64,000 bases of DNA, taken from Sphingomonas elodea ATCC 31461 (GTDB taxonomy: Bacteria > Pseudomonadota > Alphaproteobacteria > Sphingomonadales > Sphingomonadaceae). Below the pieces are notes generated by a model. The model searched no databases, was not told the DNA's origin, and saw nothing but the letters and a program-made list of their open reading frames with translations. Positions within the stretch are counted from its first letter, which is position 1. Every line of letters begins with the position of its first letter. The position numbers and the translations under genes were made by a program. Positions 25,005-34,114 of this stretch are shown piece by piece. The DNA lies in assembly GCF_000226955.1 (NCBI RefSeq), contig NZ_AGFU01000006.1, forward strand, positions 1-64,000, given 5' to 3'.

Positions 25005-27671
25005 CTATCCGCTGTTGCGCAGCGCGGTCGCGATGGCGTTGATCGACAGCAGGATTCCCTCGCCGATCCGGGGATCGTCCTCGCCGGCACGGTGCCGCTT
25101 CATCAGCTCGATCTGGAGCAGGTTCAGCGGCTCGATATAGGGCAGGCGCAGCCGGATCGAGGTGTCAAGCAGCGGGTGCTTTTCCAGCAGCCGCGTCTGG
25201 CGGGTCACCTGGAGCAGCGCGTCATGCGTCTGCTGCCAGCCGGCCTGGATGCGCCCGAAGATGCCGTCGCGCAGCTCACCGTCCTCGACCAGCGCCGCAT
25301 AATGGCTGGCGATGCCCATGTCGGACTTGGCGAGCACCTGCTCCATATTGTCGAGCGTCGCGCGGAACAGCGGCCAGGCGCTCGCCATCTCGCGGAGCAG
25401 CCCCTTGTCCTCGAATGCCTCCAGTGCCGCGCCGACGCCGTACCAGCCCGGCAGCATCACGCGGGCCTGCGCCCAGCTGAACACCCAGGGGATCGCGCGC
25501 AGATCCTCGATCGCGTCGCTCTTCTTGCGGCTGGCCGGGCGCGAGCCGATCTTGAGGCCGGCGATCTCGGCGATCGGCGTCATCTGGCGGAAGAAGGTGG
25601 TGAAGCCCGGCGTCTCGTAGACCAGCCCGCGATAGGTGCGGAACGCGGTCTCGGAGATGCGGTCCATCGCCGCGGCGAAGCGCTCGGCATCGGCGGGCGC
25701 GAGCTGTTCGGGCTCGAGGCTGGCGAGCAGCGTGGCGGAGGCCATCGCCTCCAAATTGGTCATCGCGCTTTCGGGGCTGCCATATTTGGCGGCGATCACC
25801 TCGCCCTGTTCGGTGATGCGGATGCGGCCCTGCACCGTGCCCGGCGGCTGGGCAAGGATCGCCGAGAAGCTGGAGCCGCCGCCGCGCCCCACCGCGCCGC
25901 CACGGCCGTGGAACAGCTGCATCGCCAGCCCCGCCTGCTCGAACACCGGCTTGAGCGCGGTCGATCCGCGGCTGAGCTGCCAGGTGGAGGTGAGGTAGCC
26001 GCCGTCCTTGTTCGAATCGGAATAGCCGATCATCACTTCCTGGTGCCCGCGCACCGCGGCGATCGCGGCGACTTCGGGCAGGCCGAGCCAGGCCTCCATG
26101 ATCGGCGGCGCGGCCTCGAGGTCGGCGATCGTTTCGAACAGCGGGATCGCCATGATGTGCGCCTGCGGGGTTTCGCCCGGCACATAGAGCCCGGCTTCCT
26201 TGAGCAGGACATGCACCTCGAGCAGGTCGGAGACCGACTGCGCCATCGAGACGATATAGTGGCGGATGCAATCCCGCCCGTAGCGCGCATGCGCCGCCGC
26301 CGCCTCGCGCACGATCGCCAGTTCGGAGGCGGTTTCCTCGGAATAGACCGCATAGGGGCTGGTCAGCGGCCGGGCATTGGCCAGTTCGTGGCGGAGCAGG
26401 TCGATGCGTGCCTGCTCGTCGAGCGCGGCATAGTCTTCGCAGACGCCGGCCGATTTGAGCAGCTCCGCCACCACCCGTTGATGGATCGCGCTGTTCTGAC
26501 GCATGTCGAGCGTGGCGAGATGGAAGCCGAACGTTTCCACCGCGCGGATCAGCCGCCCGAGCGCGCCGCCGGTAGCGAGCGGCCCGCCATTCGCCAGGCC
26601 GCGCGCGATGGCGACGAGATCCTCGCGAAACTCCGACGGATGGCCATAGGGTGCGGCCGGGATCGGCGAGGGACGACCGGGGCGCTTGCCGATCAGCTTT
26701 TCATGGGTGGCGGAGAGGCGCGCATAGATGCCGGTCAGCGCACGACGATAGGGCTCGTCGCTGCGGCTCTTGCCGGTGTCGCCACTGGCCTCGGCGAGTT
26801 GCAGCACGGCTTCGGGCACGGTGACATGCTCGGTCGAGATCGACAGCTCGGCACCCAGCGCGTGGACCGATTCGAGATAATGGTCGAGCACCGTCTCCGC
26901 CGCGCGGGCGAGGGCGAAGCGCATCGATTCGGCGGTGACGAACGGGTTCCCGTCGCGGTCCCCGCCGATCCAGCTGCCGGGACGCAGGAAGCTCGGCGCG
27001 CGGTCGCCCAGCGCGCGGTCCCAGCGGGCGTAGAGTGCCGGCAGCACCGGCAGGAAGACGTCGCGGAAATAGGAAAGCGCTGTCTCGACCTCGTCCGGCA
27101 CGCCCAGCTTCTCGCGGCGCAGGATGCGGGTCTGCCAGAGCAGCGCGATCTGGCGGAGTATGGCTTCCTCCACCTGGTCGCCATCGGCCGTTTCGGTGAC
27201 GCCGTGATCGCGCAGCCGCATCAGTTCGGCGATGCGGTTCTTGTGGTCGATCATCGACTTGCGCCGCACCTCGGTCGGGTGGGCGGTGAGCACCGGGCTG
27301 ACCAGCGCATGGTCGAGCAGCGCCATCACCGGCTCGCGGCCGATCCCGGCCTTGGCGAGCCGCTCCAGCGCGGCAGCGACATCGGCATCCTTCTCGGTGG
27401 CGACGCCCTGCCGATCCTCGGCAAGGTTGGCGAGCATCGAAAAGAGCATGAAGCCGCGGACGAAATCCAGCGTCTCGTCCAGGCTCAGCCGGTCCAGCCC
27501 GGAATCGATCGCGCCCGCACCCGCAACCCCGCGATGCCGGTCGACCGACGTCGCGCGGATATATTCGATCCGCTTGAACAGTTCCTCGCCGCCATAGGCG
27601 CGAATGACGTCGCCGAGCAGCCGCCCGAGAAAGCGGATATCGGGATTGTTGGTGATTGCGATGCTGGCCAT
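25005..27671 (-). CDS. ppc: Phosphoenolpyruvate carboxylase
   Basis: Anaplerotic enzyme converting PEP and bicarbonate to oxaloacetate. The 888-residue protein has the family motifs LTAHPTEVRRKSMIDH (catalytic His), GSWIGGDRDGNPFVT, the second signature MIGYSDSNKDGGYLTS, and FHGRGGAVGRGGG with the essential arginine loop. The C-terminus ends in SINAIATALRNSG, the usual asparagine-glycine region that binds the aspartate effector. Length is normal. It is divergent from the DUF2236 gene, with a 72-bp shared intergenic region. Confidence 0.97.
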   Translation of the reverse strand: MASIAITNNPDIRFLGRLLGDVIRAYGGEELFKRIEYIRATSVDRHRGVAGAGAIDSGLDRLSLDETLDFVRGFMLFSMLANLAEDRQGVATEKDADVAAALERLAKAGIGREPVMALLDHALVSPVLTAHPTEVRRKSMIDHKNRIAELMRLRDHGVTETADGDQVEEAILRQIALLWQTRILRREKLGVPDEVETALSYFRDVFLPVLPALYARWDRALGDRAPSFLRPGSWIGGDRDGNPFVTAESMRFALARAAETVLDHYLESVHALGAELSISTEHVTVPEAVLQLAEASGDTGKSRSDEPYRRALTGIYARLSATHEKLIGKRPGRPSPIPAAPYGHPSEFREDLVAIARGLANGGPLATGGALGRLIRAVETFGFHLATLDMRQNSAIHQRVVAELLKSAGVCEDYAALDEQARIDLLRHELANARPLTSPYAVYSEETASELAIVREAAAAHARYGRDCIRHYIVSMAQSVSDLLEVHVLLKEAGLYVPGETPQAHIMAIPLFETIADLEAAPPIMEAWLGLPEVAAIAAVRGHQEVMIGYSDSNKDGGYLTSTWQLSRGSTALKPVFEQAGLAMQLFHGRGGAVGRGGGSSFSAILAQPPGTVQGRIRITEQGEVIAAKYGSPESAMTNLEAMASATLLASLEPEQLAPADAERFAAAMDRISETAFRTYRGLVYETPGFTTFFRQMTPIAEIAGLKIGSRPASRKKSDAIEDLRAIPWVFSWAQARVMLPGWYGVGAALEAFEDKGLLREMASAWPLFRATLDNMEQVLAKSDMGIASHYAALVEDGELRDGIFGRIQAGWQQTHDALLQVTRQTRLLEKHPLLDTSIRLRLPYIEPLNLLQIELMKRHRAGEDDPRIGEGILLSINAIATALRNSG

Positions 27672-27743
27672 GGTCGCGATTGCTGCACTGCAAAGCGAAC
27701 GCGGTCAACTTGTTCGCGCTATCAGAGTAGCTACCTTAAGCGC

Positions 27744-28589
27744 ATGGATTTAGTTGCATTTGCAACCCACAGCGTACGGCGCGCGATAATCGGCCAGGTG
27801 CGGGCCGTGTTCAACGATGCGTCGCGCGGCGAAACCCCGGTGCAGCGGAGCGCGAACGGGCTCTTCGGCCCCGAATCGGTGGTGTGGCGCGTGCATGGCG
27901 ACGTGACCGCCATGATGGTCGGCGGGGTCGCGGCGCTGCTGCTGCAGATGCTCCATCCGGCCGTGCTGGCGGGGGTGTGGGACCATTCCAAGTTCCGCCA
28001 CGACATGCTCGGCCGGCTGCGCCGCACCGCCCGCTTCATCGCGCTCACCAGCTATGCCGATCGCGGCGAGGCGGAGGCGGCGATCGCGCGGGTGCGGGAC
28101 ATTCACCATCACGTCCAGGGCACGCTGCCCGACGGTACGCCCTATCGCGCCGACGATCCCCGGCTGCTCGCCTGGGTGCATGTGACCGAGGCGACGAGCT
28201 TTCTCGATGGCTGGATCCGCTATGCAGAGCCGGGCATGTCGCGCGCCGACCAGGACCGCTATTTCGCCGAGTTCGCGCAGGTGGCGGAGGCGCTGGGGGC
28301 CGATCCGGTGCCGCACAGCCGTGCTGCCGCCCGGGCACTGATCGCGGAGATGCGCGGCGCGCTTCGTTACGACGAGCGCACGCGCGAGGTGGCGCGGCTG
28401 CTGCTCGAACAACCGGCGCCGAACCTTGCCACTAAACCCTTCCAGGCGATGACCTTCGCCGCCGCGATCGACCTGCTGCCCGGCTGGGCGCGGCAGATGC
28501 ACCGGCGGTCCACCCCTGCGCTGGCGGCTCCCGCCGTCCGCCTCGGCACGCGTGGGGTGGCGGAGACGCTGCGCTGGGCGTTTCGCTGA
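27744..28589 (+). CDS. DUF2236 (MpaB-like) oxygenase-family protein
   Basis: Helical protein of 281 residues in the DUF2236/MpaB family, which includes latex-clearing and mycophenolate-pathway haem oxygenases. Family features are SVVWRVHGDVTAMMVGGVAA, LLQMLHPAVLAGVWDHSKF, FIALTSYADRGEAEAAIARV and the conserved WVHVTEATSFLDGW. Histidines at these points are candidates for haem ligation. The start at 27744 is the first ATG after the divergent ppc gene. Substrate unknown. Confidence 0.88.
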   Translation: MDLVAFATHSVRRAIIGQVRAVFNDASRGETPVQRSANGLFGPESVVWRVHGDVTAMMVGGVAALLLQMLHPAVLAGVWDHSKFRHDMLGRLRRTARFIALTSYADRGEAEAAIARVRDIHHHVQGTLPDGTPYRADDPRLLAWVHVTEATSFLDGWIRYAEPGMSRADQDRYFAEFAQVAEALGADPVPHSRAAARALIAEMRGALRYDERTREVARLLLEQPAPNLATKPFQAMTFAAAIDLLPGWARQMHRRSTPALAAPAVRLGTRGVAETLRWAFR

Positions 28590-28590
28590 T

Positions 28591-28656
28591 TTTCCAAACC
28601 GGAAAGTTTTCGCTTTCCAAAACGGAAAAAGGCGCTATCGCTTTCCATATCGGAAA
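28591..28656 (+). promoter_or_regulatory. Three palindromic operators TTTCC-N5-GGAAA
   Basis: Three perfect-arm dyads lie between the DUF2236 stop and the next start: 28591-28605 (spacer AAACC), 28614-28628 (AAAAC) and 28642-28656 (ATATC). Centres are 23 and 28 bp apart. They cover the only promoter region for the membrane-protein/regulator pair, and the third ends 12 bp before the ATG. The regulator encoded by the second gene of the pair is the natural candidate ligand (inference). Confidence 0.8.
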
Positions 28657-28668
28657 GGGAGTATCGTC

Positions 28669-29112
28669 ATGTCCACCGTCGCCGAGGCCCAGCAGGCCCT
28701 CGCCCAGATCCAGGCAAGCCGCGCGCAGCTTGCCCGCATCGCCCATTGCCCGCCGGCGCGGCACCTCGCCTTCGCGGCGCTGGAGGCAGGCATCGTCGTC
28801 TCCCCGGCCGCCGCACCCTATCAGTTGCTCGCCATGGCGCCGCTCCTGCTGGGGCTGGTGCTGGTCGTCCGCTGGGATCGCCGGCGGCTGGGCATGTTTA
28901 TCAACGGCTATCGTCGCGGCCGCACGCGCCGGGTGATCGCGGCGTTCCTGCCCGTGCTGCTCGCGCTCTACGGCACCAGCGTCTATTTCGTCTTCGCGCG
29001 GCAGGAAATCTGGCCGTCGCTGCTGCTCGGCGGGGTGATGTTCGTCGTCGCGACCTGGATGAGCGTGATCTGGCAGCGGGTATTCGTCCGCGAGCTCGAG
29101 GAAGGTCTGTGA
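28669..29112 (+). CDS. Unknown membrane protein paired with a winged-helix regulator
   Basis: Protein of 147 residues with an N-terminal soluble helix (AEAQQALAQIQASRAQLARI) and four likely membrane segments, arranged as two hairpins around a basic loop (RWDRRRLGMFINGYRRGRTRR). It resembles the many small membrane proteins co-encoded with PadR/MarR-like regulators, whose function is unknown. A GGAAAGGGAG ribosome site precedes the ATG at 28669. Its stop overlaps the regulator's GTG start, so both are made from one transcript under the three upstream operators. Confidence 0.75.
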   Translation: MSTVAEAQQALAQIQASRAQLARIAHCPPARHLAFAALEAGIVVSPAAAPYQLLAMAPLLLGLVLVVRWDRRRLGMFINGYRRGRTRRVIAAFLPVLLALYGTSVYFVFARQEIWPSLLLGGVMFVVATWMSVIWQRVFVRELEEGL

Positions 29113-29426
29113 CCGTGCCCGAGTTCGACGCGGTGATCCACCCGCCGACCCGGCTGCAGATCATGGCGGTGCTGACCAATGTGCAGGAAGCCGAGTTCGC
29201 AGCCCTGCGCGACCTTGCCAAGGTAAGCGATTCGGTCCTGTCGAAGCATCTCTCGGCGCTGGCCGAGCCGGGCTATGTCAAGTTGCGCAAGGCCGCCGCC
29301 AATGGCCGGCAGCGGACCTGGGCGTCGGTCACCCGCGCCGGGCGCACCGCGTTCGAGCGGCACGTCGCGGCGCTGCAGGCGCTGGCGGGGCTGGTGCCTG
29401 CCGAGGGGGTCAGCGCACCGGCGTGA
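29109..29426 (+). CDS. Winged-helix transcriptional regulator (HTH_34/MarR-like)
   Basis: DNA-binding regulator of 105 residues, starting at a GTG overlapping the previous stop (GTGA; a second GTG lies two codons later). It has IHPPTRLQIMAVL, the recognition-helix region LAKVSDSVLSKHLSALAEPG and a wing (KAAANGRQRTWASVTRAGR). This matches small winged-helix proteins that repress their own operon. Its 3' end overlaps the convergent DUF1275 gene by 17 bp. Confidence 0.88.
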   Translation: MTVPEFDAVIHPPTRLQIMAVLTNVQEAEFAALRDLAKVSDSVLSKHLSALAEPGYVKLRKAAANGRQRTWASVTRAGRTAFERHVAALQALAGLVPAEGVSAPA

Positions 29427-30075
29427 GGTTCGGGCGCGGCCGGGTCATGCTGGCGAGCAGCAGCGTCAGCACGGCGGCGAAGAGCGGCGCCAGCCACAGC
29501 GCGTTCCAACCCCAACGGAACTGGCTCTCCGCGCCGATCACCACCCCGCTGACAAAGCCCAGCCACAGCGCCAGATAGCGCAGCCAGCCGAAGCGATCAG
29601 TGTCGCCCATCAGCGCACCGGCCAGCTTCTGGCCCAGCTTGACCAGCGATCCGGTCATGTAGGTGAGGCCGATCGTCACCTCGCCGTCGCGGTGAAACAC
29701 GCCGTTCTCGGCGCCCATCGCGGCGGCGAGCAGCAGCAGCACGATGGGGCCCGGCATCAGCATCGCGACCATCGCGGCCAGCGCCAGCAGCAGCGTCACC
29801 GTCGCCATCACCGCCGGCTGGTGGCGGTGCGCCCTCGCCCGCGCGATGATCGTGGACAGGATCACCCCCGCCACGAAGCTCATCACCAGCGATGCCGCCA
29901 TTGCCGCATCCCGGGTGGAGCCGCTGCCCAGCCCGACGCCAAGGCGGGTGGAATTGCCACTCATGAACGAGGCGAAGAAACCGCCCAGGCTGGTAAAGGC
30001 GAGCGCATCGACGAAGCCGGCGAGCGCCGCCAGGAGGATCGCCAGCGCGATCAGCGGGGACTCGGTACGTTGCAT
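29410..30075 (-). CDS. DUF1275 (YoaK family) membrane protein
   Basis: Inner-membrane protein of 221 residues with six or seven helices. The DUF1275 signature is present as AGFVDALAFTSLGGFFASFM with the SGNSTRLG motif, plus GAENGVFHRDGEVTIGLTYM. The start at 30075 has a GAGAGGAACC ribosome site; the open frame to 30093 adds six residues without one. The family is possibly a transporter, but no function is known. Confidence 0.88.
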   Translation of the reverse strand: MQRTESPLIALAILLAALAGFVDALAFTSLGGFFASFMSGNSTRLGVGLGSGSTRDAAMAASLVMSFVAGVILSTIIARARAHRHQPAVMATVTLLLALAAMVAMLMPGPIVLLLLAAAMGAENGVFHRDGEVTIGLTYMTGSLVKLGQKLAGALMGDTDRFGWLRYLALWLGFVSGVVIGAESQFRWGWNALWLAPLFAAVLTLLLASMTRPRPNLTPVR

Positions 30076-30156
30076 GGTTCCTCTCTGCCCCAAGCAGGTT
30101 CAGCTCGCCAAGGGCCTGTTTGACTTGACGGTCGCCTGCGCGGCAAACCGAGCCGC

Positions 30157-30804
30157 ATGAACGCATCGGTTGCCTTCCAGATCGGCCCCATCCTCCCCTG
30201 GCTCGACTTGTTCGGCATCGCCGTGTTCGCGGCCACCGGCGCGCTGGCGGCTACCCGGCACCAGCAGACCATCGTCACGGCTACGTTCTTTGCGCTGATC
30301 ACCGGGGTGGGCGGCGGCACGGTGCGCGACCTGCTGATCGGCGCGCCAGTCTTCTGGGTGCATGACGCGACCGTAGCGGCGCTGTGCCTGGGCATGTCGG
30401 CGATCGTCTGGATCACGCCCCAGCGCTGGTGGAGCGACCGGACCTTCGCCTGGCTCGATGCGCTGGGGCTGGCCGCCTATGCGGCCTTCGGTGCGGCCAA
30501 GGCACTCGGCTATGGCATCCCGCCGGTGCCGGCCGCGGTGATGGGGGTGGTGACGGCCTGTGTCGGCGGCATCATCCGCGACGTGCTGGCCGGCCAGCCC
30601 TCGATCCTGATGCGGCCGGAACTCTATGTGACGGCAGCGGCGTTGACGGCCTCGGTCTATGTGGTGCTGAGCCTGCTCGGCTGGCCTCCCTATGCCGCGG
30701 GTCTCGTCGCCGCGGCTGCCGGCTTCGCGCTGCGGGCGGCCGCGATCGTGTGGAAACTGGGCCTTCCCGCTTATCGTGCAGATCAGGGCAAACCCGGCGC
30801 ATGA
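30157..30804 (+). CDS. UPF0126/TRIC-type cation channel family protein
   Basis: Membrane protein of 215 residues with two homologous three-helix repeats, each ending in the family glycine motif: GVGGGTVRDLLIGAPVFW in the first and CVGGIIRDVLAGQPSIL in the second. Prokaryotic relatives of TRIC channels form potassium-permeable trimers. Length and repeats fit fully. It is divergent from the DUF1275 gene. Confidence 0.92.
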   Translation: MNASVAFQIGPILPWLDLFGIAVFAATGALAATRHQQTIVTATFFALITGVGGGTVRDLLIGAPVFWVHDATVAALCLGMSAIVWITPQRWWSDRTFAWLDALGLAAYAAFGAAKALGYGIPPVPAAVMGVVTACVGGIIRDVLAGQPSILMRPELYVTAAALTASVYVVLSLLGWPPYAAGLVAAAAGFALRAAAIVWKLGLPAYRADQGKPGA

Positions 30805-30936
30805 TGCGCCGCAATATAGTTCCAATATGATACATGATGGTTTTTGGCGAAATCGCACAATGTGCTATGTCTTCGCCCCATCGGGTCCCCAGAACCATAA
30901 AAACATATGATGAGCCATAGGTAGAGGGGAAATTCT

Positions 30937-31446
30937 GTGAAAAGATTCATGCTTTTTGCGGCGACCGGTGCTGCTGCTCTCGCAACCGCAGCGCCTGCTC
31001 AGGCCGCACTTTATTCTTTCTCGATCACCGGTAGCCAGACGATCAAGTTCGTTCTCGACTCGTCTCCGACTCCGCCAATCGTCTCTTCCGGAGACTATTT
31101 TGTGCTCAGCGGCGTCAACGGCACGATCAACAACGTAGCCGCCACCTTCGATCTTGGTTTTGGCAGCCCCACCTATTTCTTCAATTTCGGCCTGCTCAAC
31201 AACATCGTCGGCACGAGCTTCGTCTCGACGGGAGCGGCGATGTACACCGGCAGCGAGGCTTCGCCGAGGTTCAAGCTGGGCACGTTCACCCTGACCCCGA
31301 ACGACCCCGGCCCTGCCTACACCATGACGATCTCTGCAATCCCCGAACCCGCAAGCTGGGGGATGCTGATCGCCGGCTTCGGCGCCATCGGCGCGATGGT
31401 GCGTCGCCGCCGGAACGTGACCGTGCGCGTCGCCTATAGCGGCTGA
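30937..31446 (+). CDS. PEPxxWA-CTERM sorting-domain exported protein (1)
   Basis: Exported protein of 169 residues beginning at a GTG (30937) after AGAGGGGAA. A signal peptide (MKRFMLFAATGAAALATAAP) leads to a Ser/Thr/Asn-rich beta-type body without cysteines. The C-terminus is a complete sorting signal: IPEPASWGMLIAGFG, a helix, then RRRR. An exosortase and its partner process such proteins during export. It lies 1.3 kb from the prsK/prsR regulators, although no sigma-54 -24/-12 box was found upstream. Role of the mature protein unknown. Confidence 0.92.
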   Translation: MKRFMLFAATGAAALATAAPAQAALYSFSITGSQTIKFVLDSSPTPPIVSSGDYFVLSGVNGTINNVAATFDLGFGSPTYFFNFGLLNNIVGTSFVSTGAAMYTGSEASPRFKLGTFTLTPNDPGPAYTMTISAIPEPASWGMLIAGFGAIGAMVRRRRNVTVRVAYSG

Positions 31447-31500
31447 CGGAGTCTGCGTGCCGCTGGTCCCTCCGGAACGGCGGCACGTTTGGAAGCCGGA

Positions 31501-32559
31501 TCAGTCCTTCATCGCGTCGATCAGCTTCTTCACTTCCTGGCTGCGGCCGCGCGGCAGCACCAGCACATCGGCCCCCGAGACGACGACGATCAGGTCCTTC
31601 ACCCCGACCAGGGCGACGCGCTTGCCCGGCTCGCTCTGCACCAGGCAGTTGGTCGCCTCGATCGCGACCACGTCGCCGCGCACCACGTTGCCGCCGGCAT
31701 CCGGGTTGCTGATCGCATGCAGCGCGTCCCAGCTGCCGACGTCGCTCCAGCCCATTGAGACAGGGACGACGGCGACGCGCGGCGCCTTCTCCATCACGGC
31801 ATAGTCGATCGAATCGGACGGGCAGGCGGCGAAGGCCGTCGCGTCGGGGAAGATGCGGAGACCTTCGCGCCGGGCGCTGTCCATCGATTGCTGGGCGGCG
31901 ACGAGCATTTCGGGCGCGTAGACGCTCAACGCACCGAGATACATGTCGGCGCGAAACAGGAAGATGCCGCCGTTCCACGCGTGATCGCCCGATGCCAGCA
32001 TCGCCTCGGCGCGGTCGCGCGGGGGCTTCTCGACGAAACGCTCGACGCGGTGAACGCCGGGTGCCAGCTCCTCCTCGCCGATCTTGATCCAGCCATAGCC
32101 GGTCTCGGGTGAGTCGGGCGCGATACCGAAGGTGACGAGCCAGCCTTCATTGACCAGCGGCAGCGCCGCATCGATGGCGGCATGGAAGGCGCCGACATCG
32201 CCGATCACATGGTCCGACGGCATGACGAGGATCGGCTCGCTGCCGCCACCCGCCGCCATCGCGGCGAGCGCGATGGCGGGCGCGGTATTGCGGCCGATCG
32301 GCTCCAGGATCAGTGCCTTGAGCGTCGCCCCGATAGTAGCGATCTGCTCTTCTACCAACTCTGCGTGAAACGCGTTCGCAACGACGATCGGTGACGTGAA
32401 ACGTTCGCCTGACGCCCGGCTGACGGTAAGTTGCAGCATGGTTTCTTCCGCCGTCAGCGACAGCAGCTGTTTTGGCCGCTCCGGACGGGACATAGGCCAA
32501 AGCCGCGTTCCCGAACCACCCGACAGAATGACGGGGGTGATCGGCTTCGAATCCGACAT
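31501..32559 (-). CDS. manC: Mannose-1-phosphate guanylyltransferase (single-domain)
   Basis: Makes GDP-mannose from mannose 1-phosphate and GTP for surface polysaccharide. The 352-residue protein starts at ATG 32559 after AGGAGCTTTATCGA; the longer frame to 32631 lacks homology. Motifs are LSGGSGTRLWPMSRPERPKQ (nucleotide binding), EPIGRNTAPAIALAA, VMPSDHVIGD, RFVEKP and WNGGIFLFRA. It lacks the C-terminal phosphomannose isomerase domain of bifunctional ManC/AlgA proteins. It is divergent from the XrtA-system sugar transferase. Confidence 0.94.
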   Translation of the reverse strand: MSDSKPITPVILSGGSGTRLWPMSRPERPKQLLSLTAEETMLQLTVSRASGERFTSPIVVANAFHAELVEEQIATIGATLKALILEPIGRNTAPAIALAAMAAGGGSEPILVMPSDHVIGDVGAFHAAIDAALPLVNEGWLVTFGIAPDSPETGYGWIKIGEEELAPGVHRVERFVEKPPRDRAEAMLASGDHAWNGGIFLFRADMYLGALSVYAPEMLVAAQQSMDSARREGLRIFPDATAFAACPSDSIDYAVMEKAPRVAVVPVSMGWSDVGSWDALHAISNPDAGGNVVRGDVVAIEATNCLVQSEPGKRVALVGVKDLIVVVSGADVLVLPRGRSQEVKKLIDAMKD

Positions 32560-32725
32560 TCGATAAAGCTCCTGTTTCGATGTCTGCGTGCGATTGCAAG
32601 AAAAGCCCGTCTGAAACAAGCAGAAGGCCATTTTGTTACGGCTTGCGCAAATTTGATGGTGGCTAAGTGGCTTGCGTCTGCTGATGGCCGTTTCGTTTAC
32701 CCTTGTGCGCTATCCCGTTCCGGCC

Positions 32726-34114
32726 ATGATCCGCCTGTTCAAGCATTATGTCCCCAACACCGTGCTGCTGCTCGGCCTGCTGGACGTGATCCTGCTCGTT
32801 GCCGCCGGCGAGATCGGCTGGCAGCTGCGTGCCCACCAGATCGCGTTCGACCCCGGACCGATCGCCGAAAGACTGCCGCAGCTGGCCAGCTTCACCCTGG
32901 TGCTACTCACCGCGATGGTGGCGCTCGGGGTCTATGGGGCGGAGGCCTTGCAGTCGCTGCGCCATGCGCTGGTGCGATTGCTGGTCTCGATCGCGCTTGG
33001 CGTGCTCGGGCTCAGCGTGCTCTACTTCCTGCTGCCGCCGATCGGTTTCTGGCGGTCCAACCTGCTCTACGCCGCGCTGGCCGCCGTCGTGCTGCTCCTG
33101 CTGATGCGGATCCTGCTGGGAAAGACGCTCGGCAGCCAGGCGTTCAAGCGCCGCATCGTGGTGCTCGGCGCCGGCCCGCGCGCGGCGCGGCTGAAGCAGC
33201 TGTCCAAGATGCCGGGCGCCAGCTTCGCGGTGGTCGGCTATGTCGCGATGAGCGAGACCAACCGCGTGATCCCCGAGGCGATCGCGCGCGACGCCATCTA
33301 CAACCTTGCCGATCATGTCGTACTGCTCAACGCCAGCGAGGTGGTGCTGGCGCTGGAGGAACGCCGCAATTCGCTGCCGCTGAAGGACCTGCTGCGGATC
33401 AAGACCACCGGCGTGCACGTGAACGAGATCTCGACCTTCCTCGAGCGCGAGACCGGCCGCGTCGATCTCGACAGCGTCAACCCCAGCTGGCTGATCTTCT
33501 CCGACGGCTTCTCGTCCGGCCGCATGGTTTCCGCCCTGTCGAAGCGGCTGTTCGACATCCTCGCCAGCCTGATCCTGCTCGTGCTGTCCTTCCCGCTGGT
33601 GCTGCTCACCGCGGTGCTGATCAAGCTGGAGAGCCGCGGCCCCGTGCTCTATCGCCAGCAGCGGGTCGGTCTGTACGGCCAGGCCTTCGACGTGCTCAAG
33701 CTGCGCTCGATGCGCCAGGATGCCGAAGCACCGGGCGAGGCGGTGTGGGCGGAGGAAAACGATCCCCGTATCACCCGGATCGGCCGGATCATCCGCAAGA
33801 TCCGCGTGGACGAACTGCCGCAATGCTGGAGCGTGCTGAAGGGCGAGATGAGCTTCGTCGGTCCTCGCCCCGAACGGCCGCAGTTCGTCGACGATCTGGA
33901 GCAGAAGCTGCCTTATTACGCCGAGCGGCACATGGTGAAGCCCGGCATCACCGGCTGGGCGCAGATCAACTATCCCTATGGCGCCTCGATCGAGGACTCA
34001 CGCCAGAAGCTCGAATATGACCTGTTCTACGCCAAGAACTATTCGCCCTTTCTCGACCTGCTGATCCTGCTCCAGACCGCCCGCGTCATCCTGTTCCCCA
34101 GCGGCGCGCGATGA
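32726..34114 (+). CDS. XrtA/PEP-CTERM system sugar transferase (TIGR03013-like)
   Basis: Polyprenyl-phosphate sugar-1-phosphate transferase of 462 residues that would start a repeat unit on a lipid carrier. N-terminal helices (about 15-115) precede a CoA-binding-like domain (RIVVLGAGPRAARLKQL). The C-terminal bacterial sugar-transferase domain has SKRLFDILASLILLVLSFPL, RGPVLYRQQRVGLYGQAFDV, KLRSMRQDAE and GEMSFVGPRPERPQFV. The N-terminus MIRLFKHYVPNTVLL matches the XrtA-associated subfamily, so ATG 32726 is preferred over 32672. It overlaps prsK by four bases. Confidence 0.92.
   Translation: MIRLFKHYVPNTVLLLGLLDVILLVAAGEIGWQLRAHQIAFDPGPIAERLPQLASFTLVLLTAMVALGVYGAEALQSLRHALVRLLVSIALGVLGLSVLYFLLPPIGFWRSNLLYAALAAVVLLLLMRILLGKTLGSQAFKRRIVVLGAGPRAARLKQLSKMPGASFAVVGYVAMSETNRVIPEAIARDAIYNLADHVVLLNASEVVLALEERRNSLPLKDLLRIKTTGVHVNEISTFLERETGRVDLDSVNPSWLIFSDGFSSGRMVSALSKRLFDILASLILLVLSFPLVLLTAVLIKLESRGPVLYRQQRVGLYGQAFDVLKLRSMRQDAEAPGEAVWAEENDPRITRIGRIIRKIRVDELPQCWSVLKGEMSFVGPRPERPQFVDDLEQKLPYYAERHMVKPGITGWAQINYPYGASIEDSRQKLEYDLFYAKNYSPFLDLLILLQTARVILFPSGAR

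Noticed and set aside
25092-27743. Long plus-strand frame antisense to ppc, continuous with the DUF2236 gene.
   Set aside because: It has shadow-type composition with no motifs; the real gene begins at ATG 27744.
30835-30936. Possible sigma-54 promoter upstream of the first PEP-CTERM gene.
   Set aside because: TTGGC is present, but no GC follows at the required 10-bp spacing from the GG.
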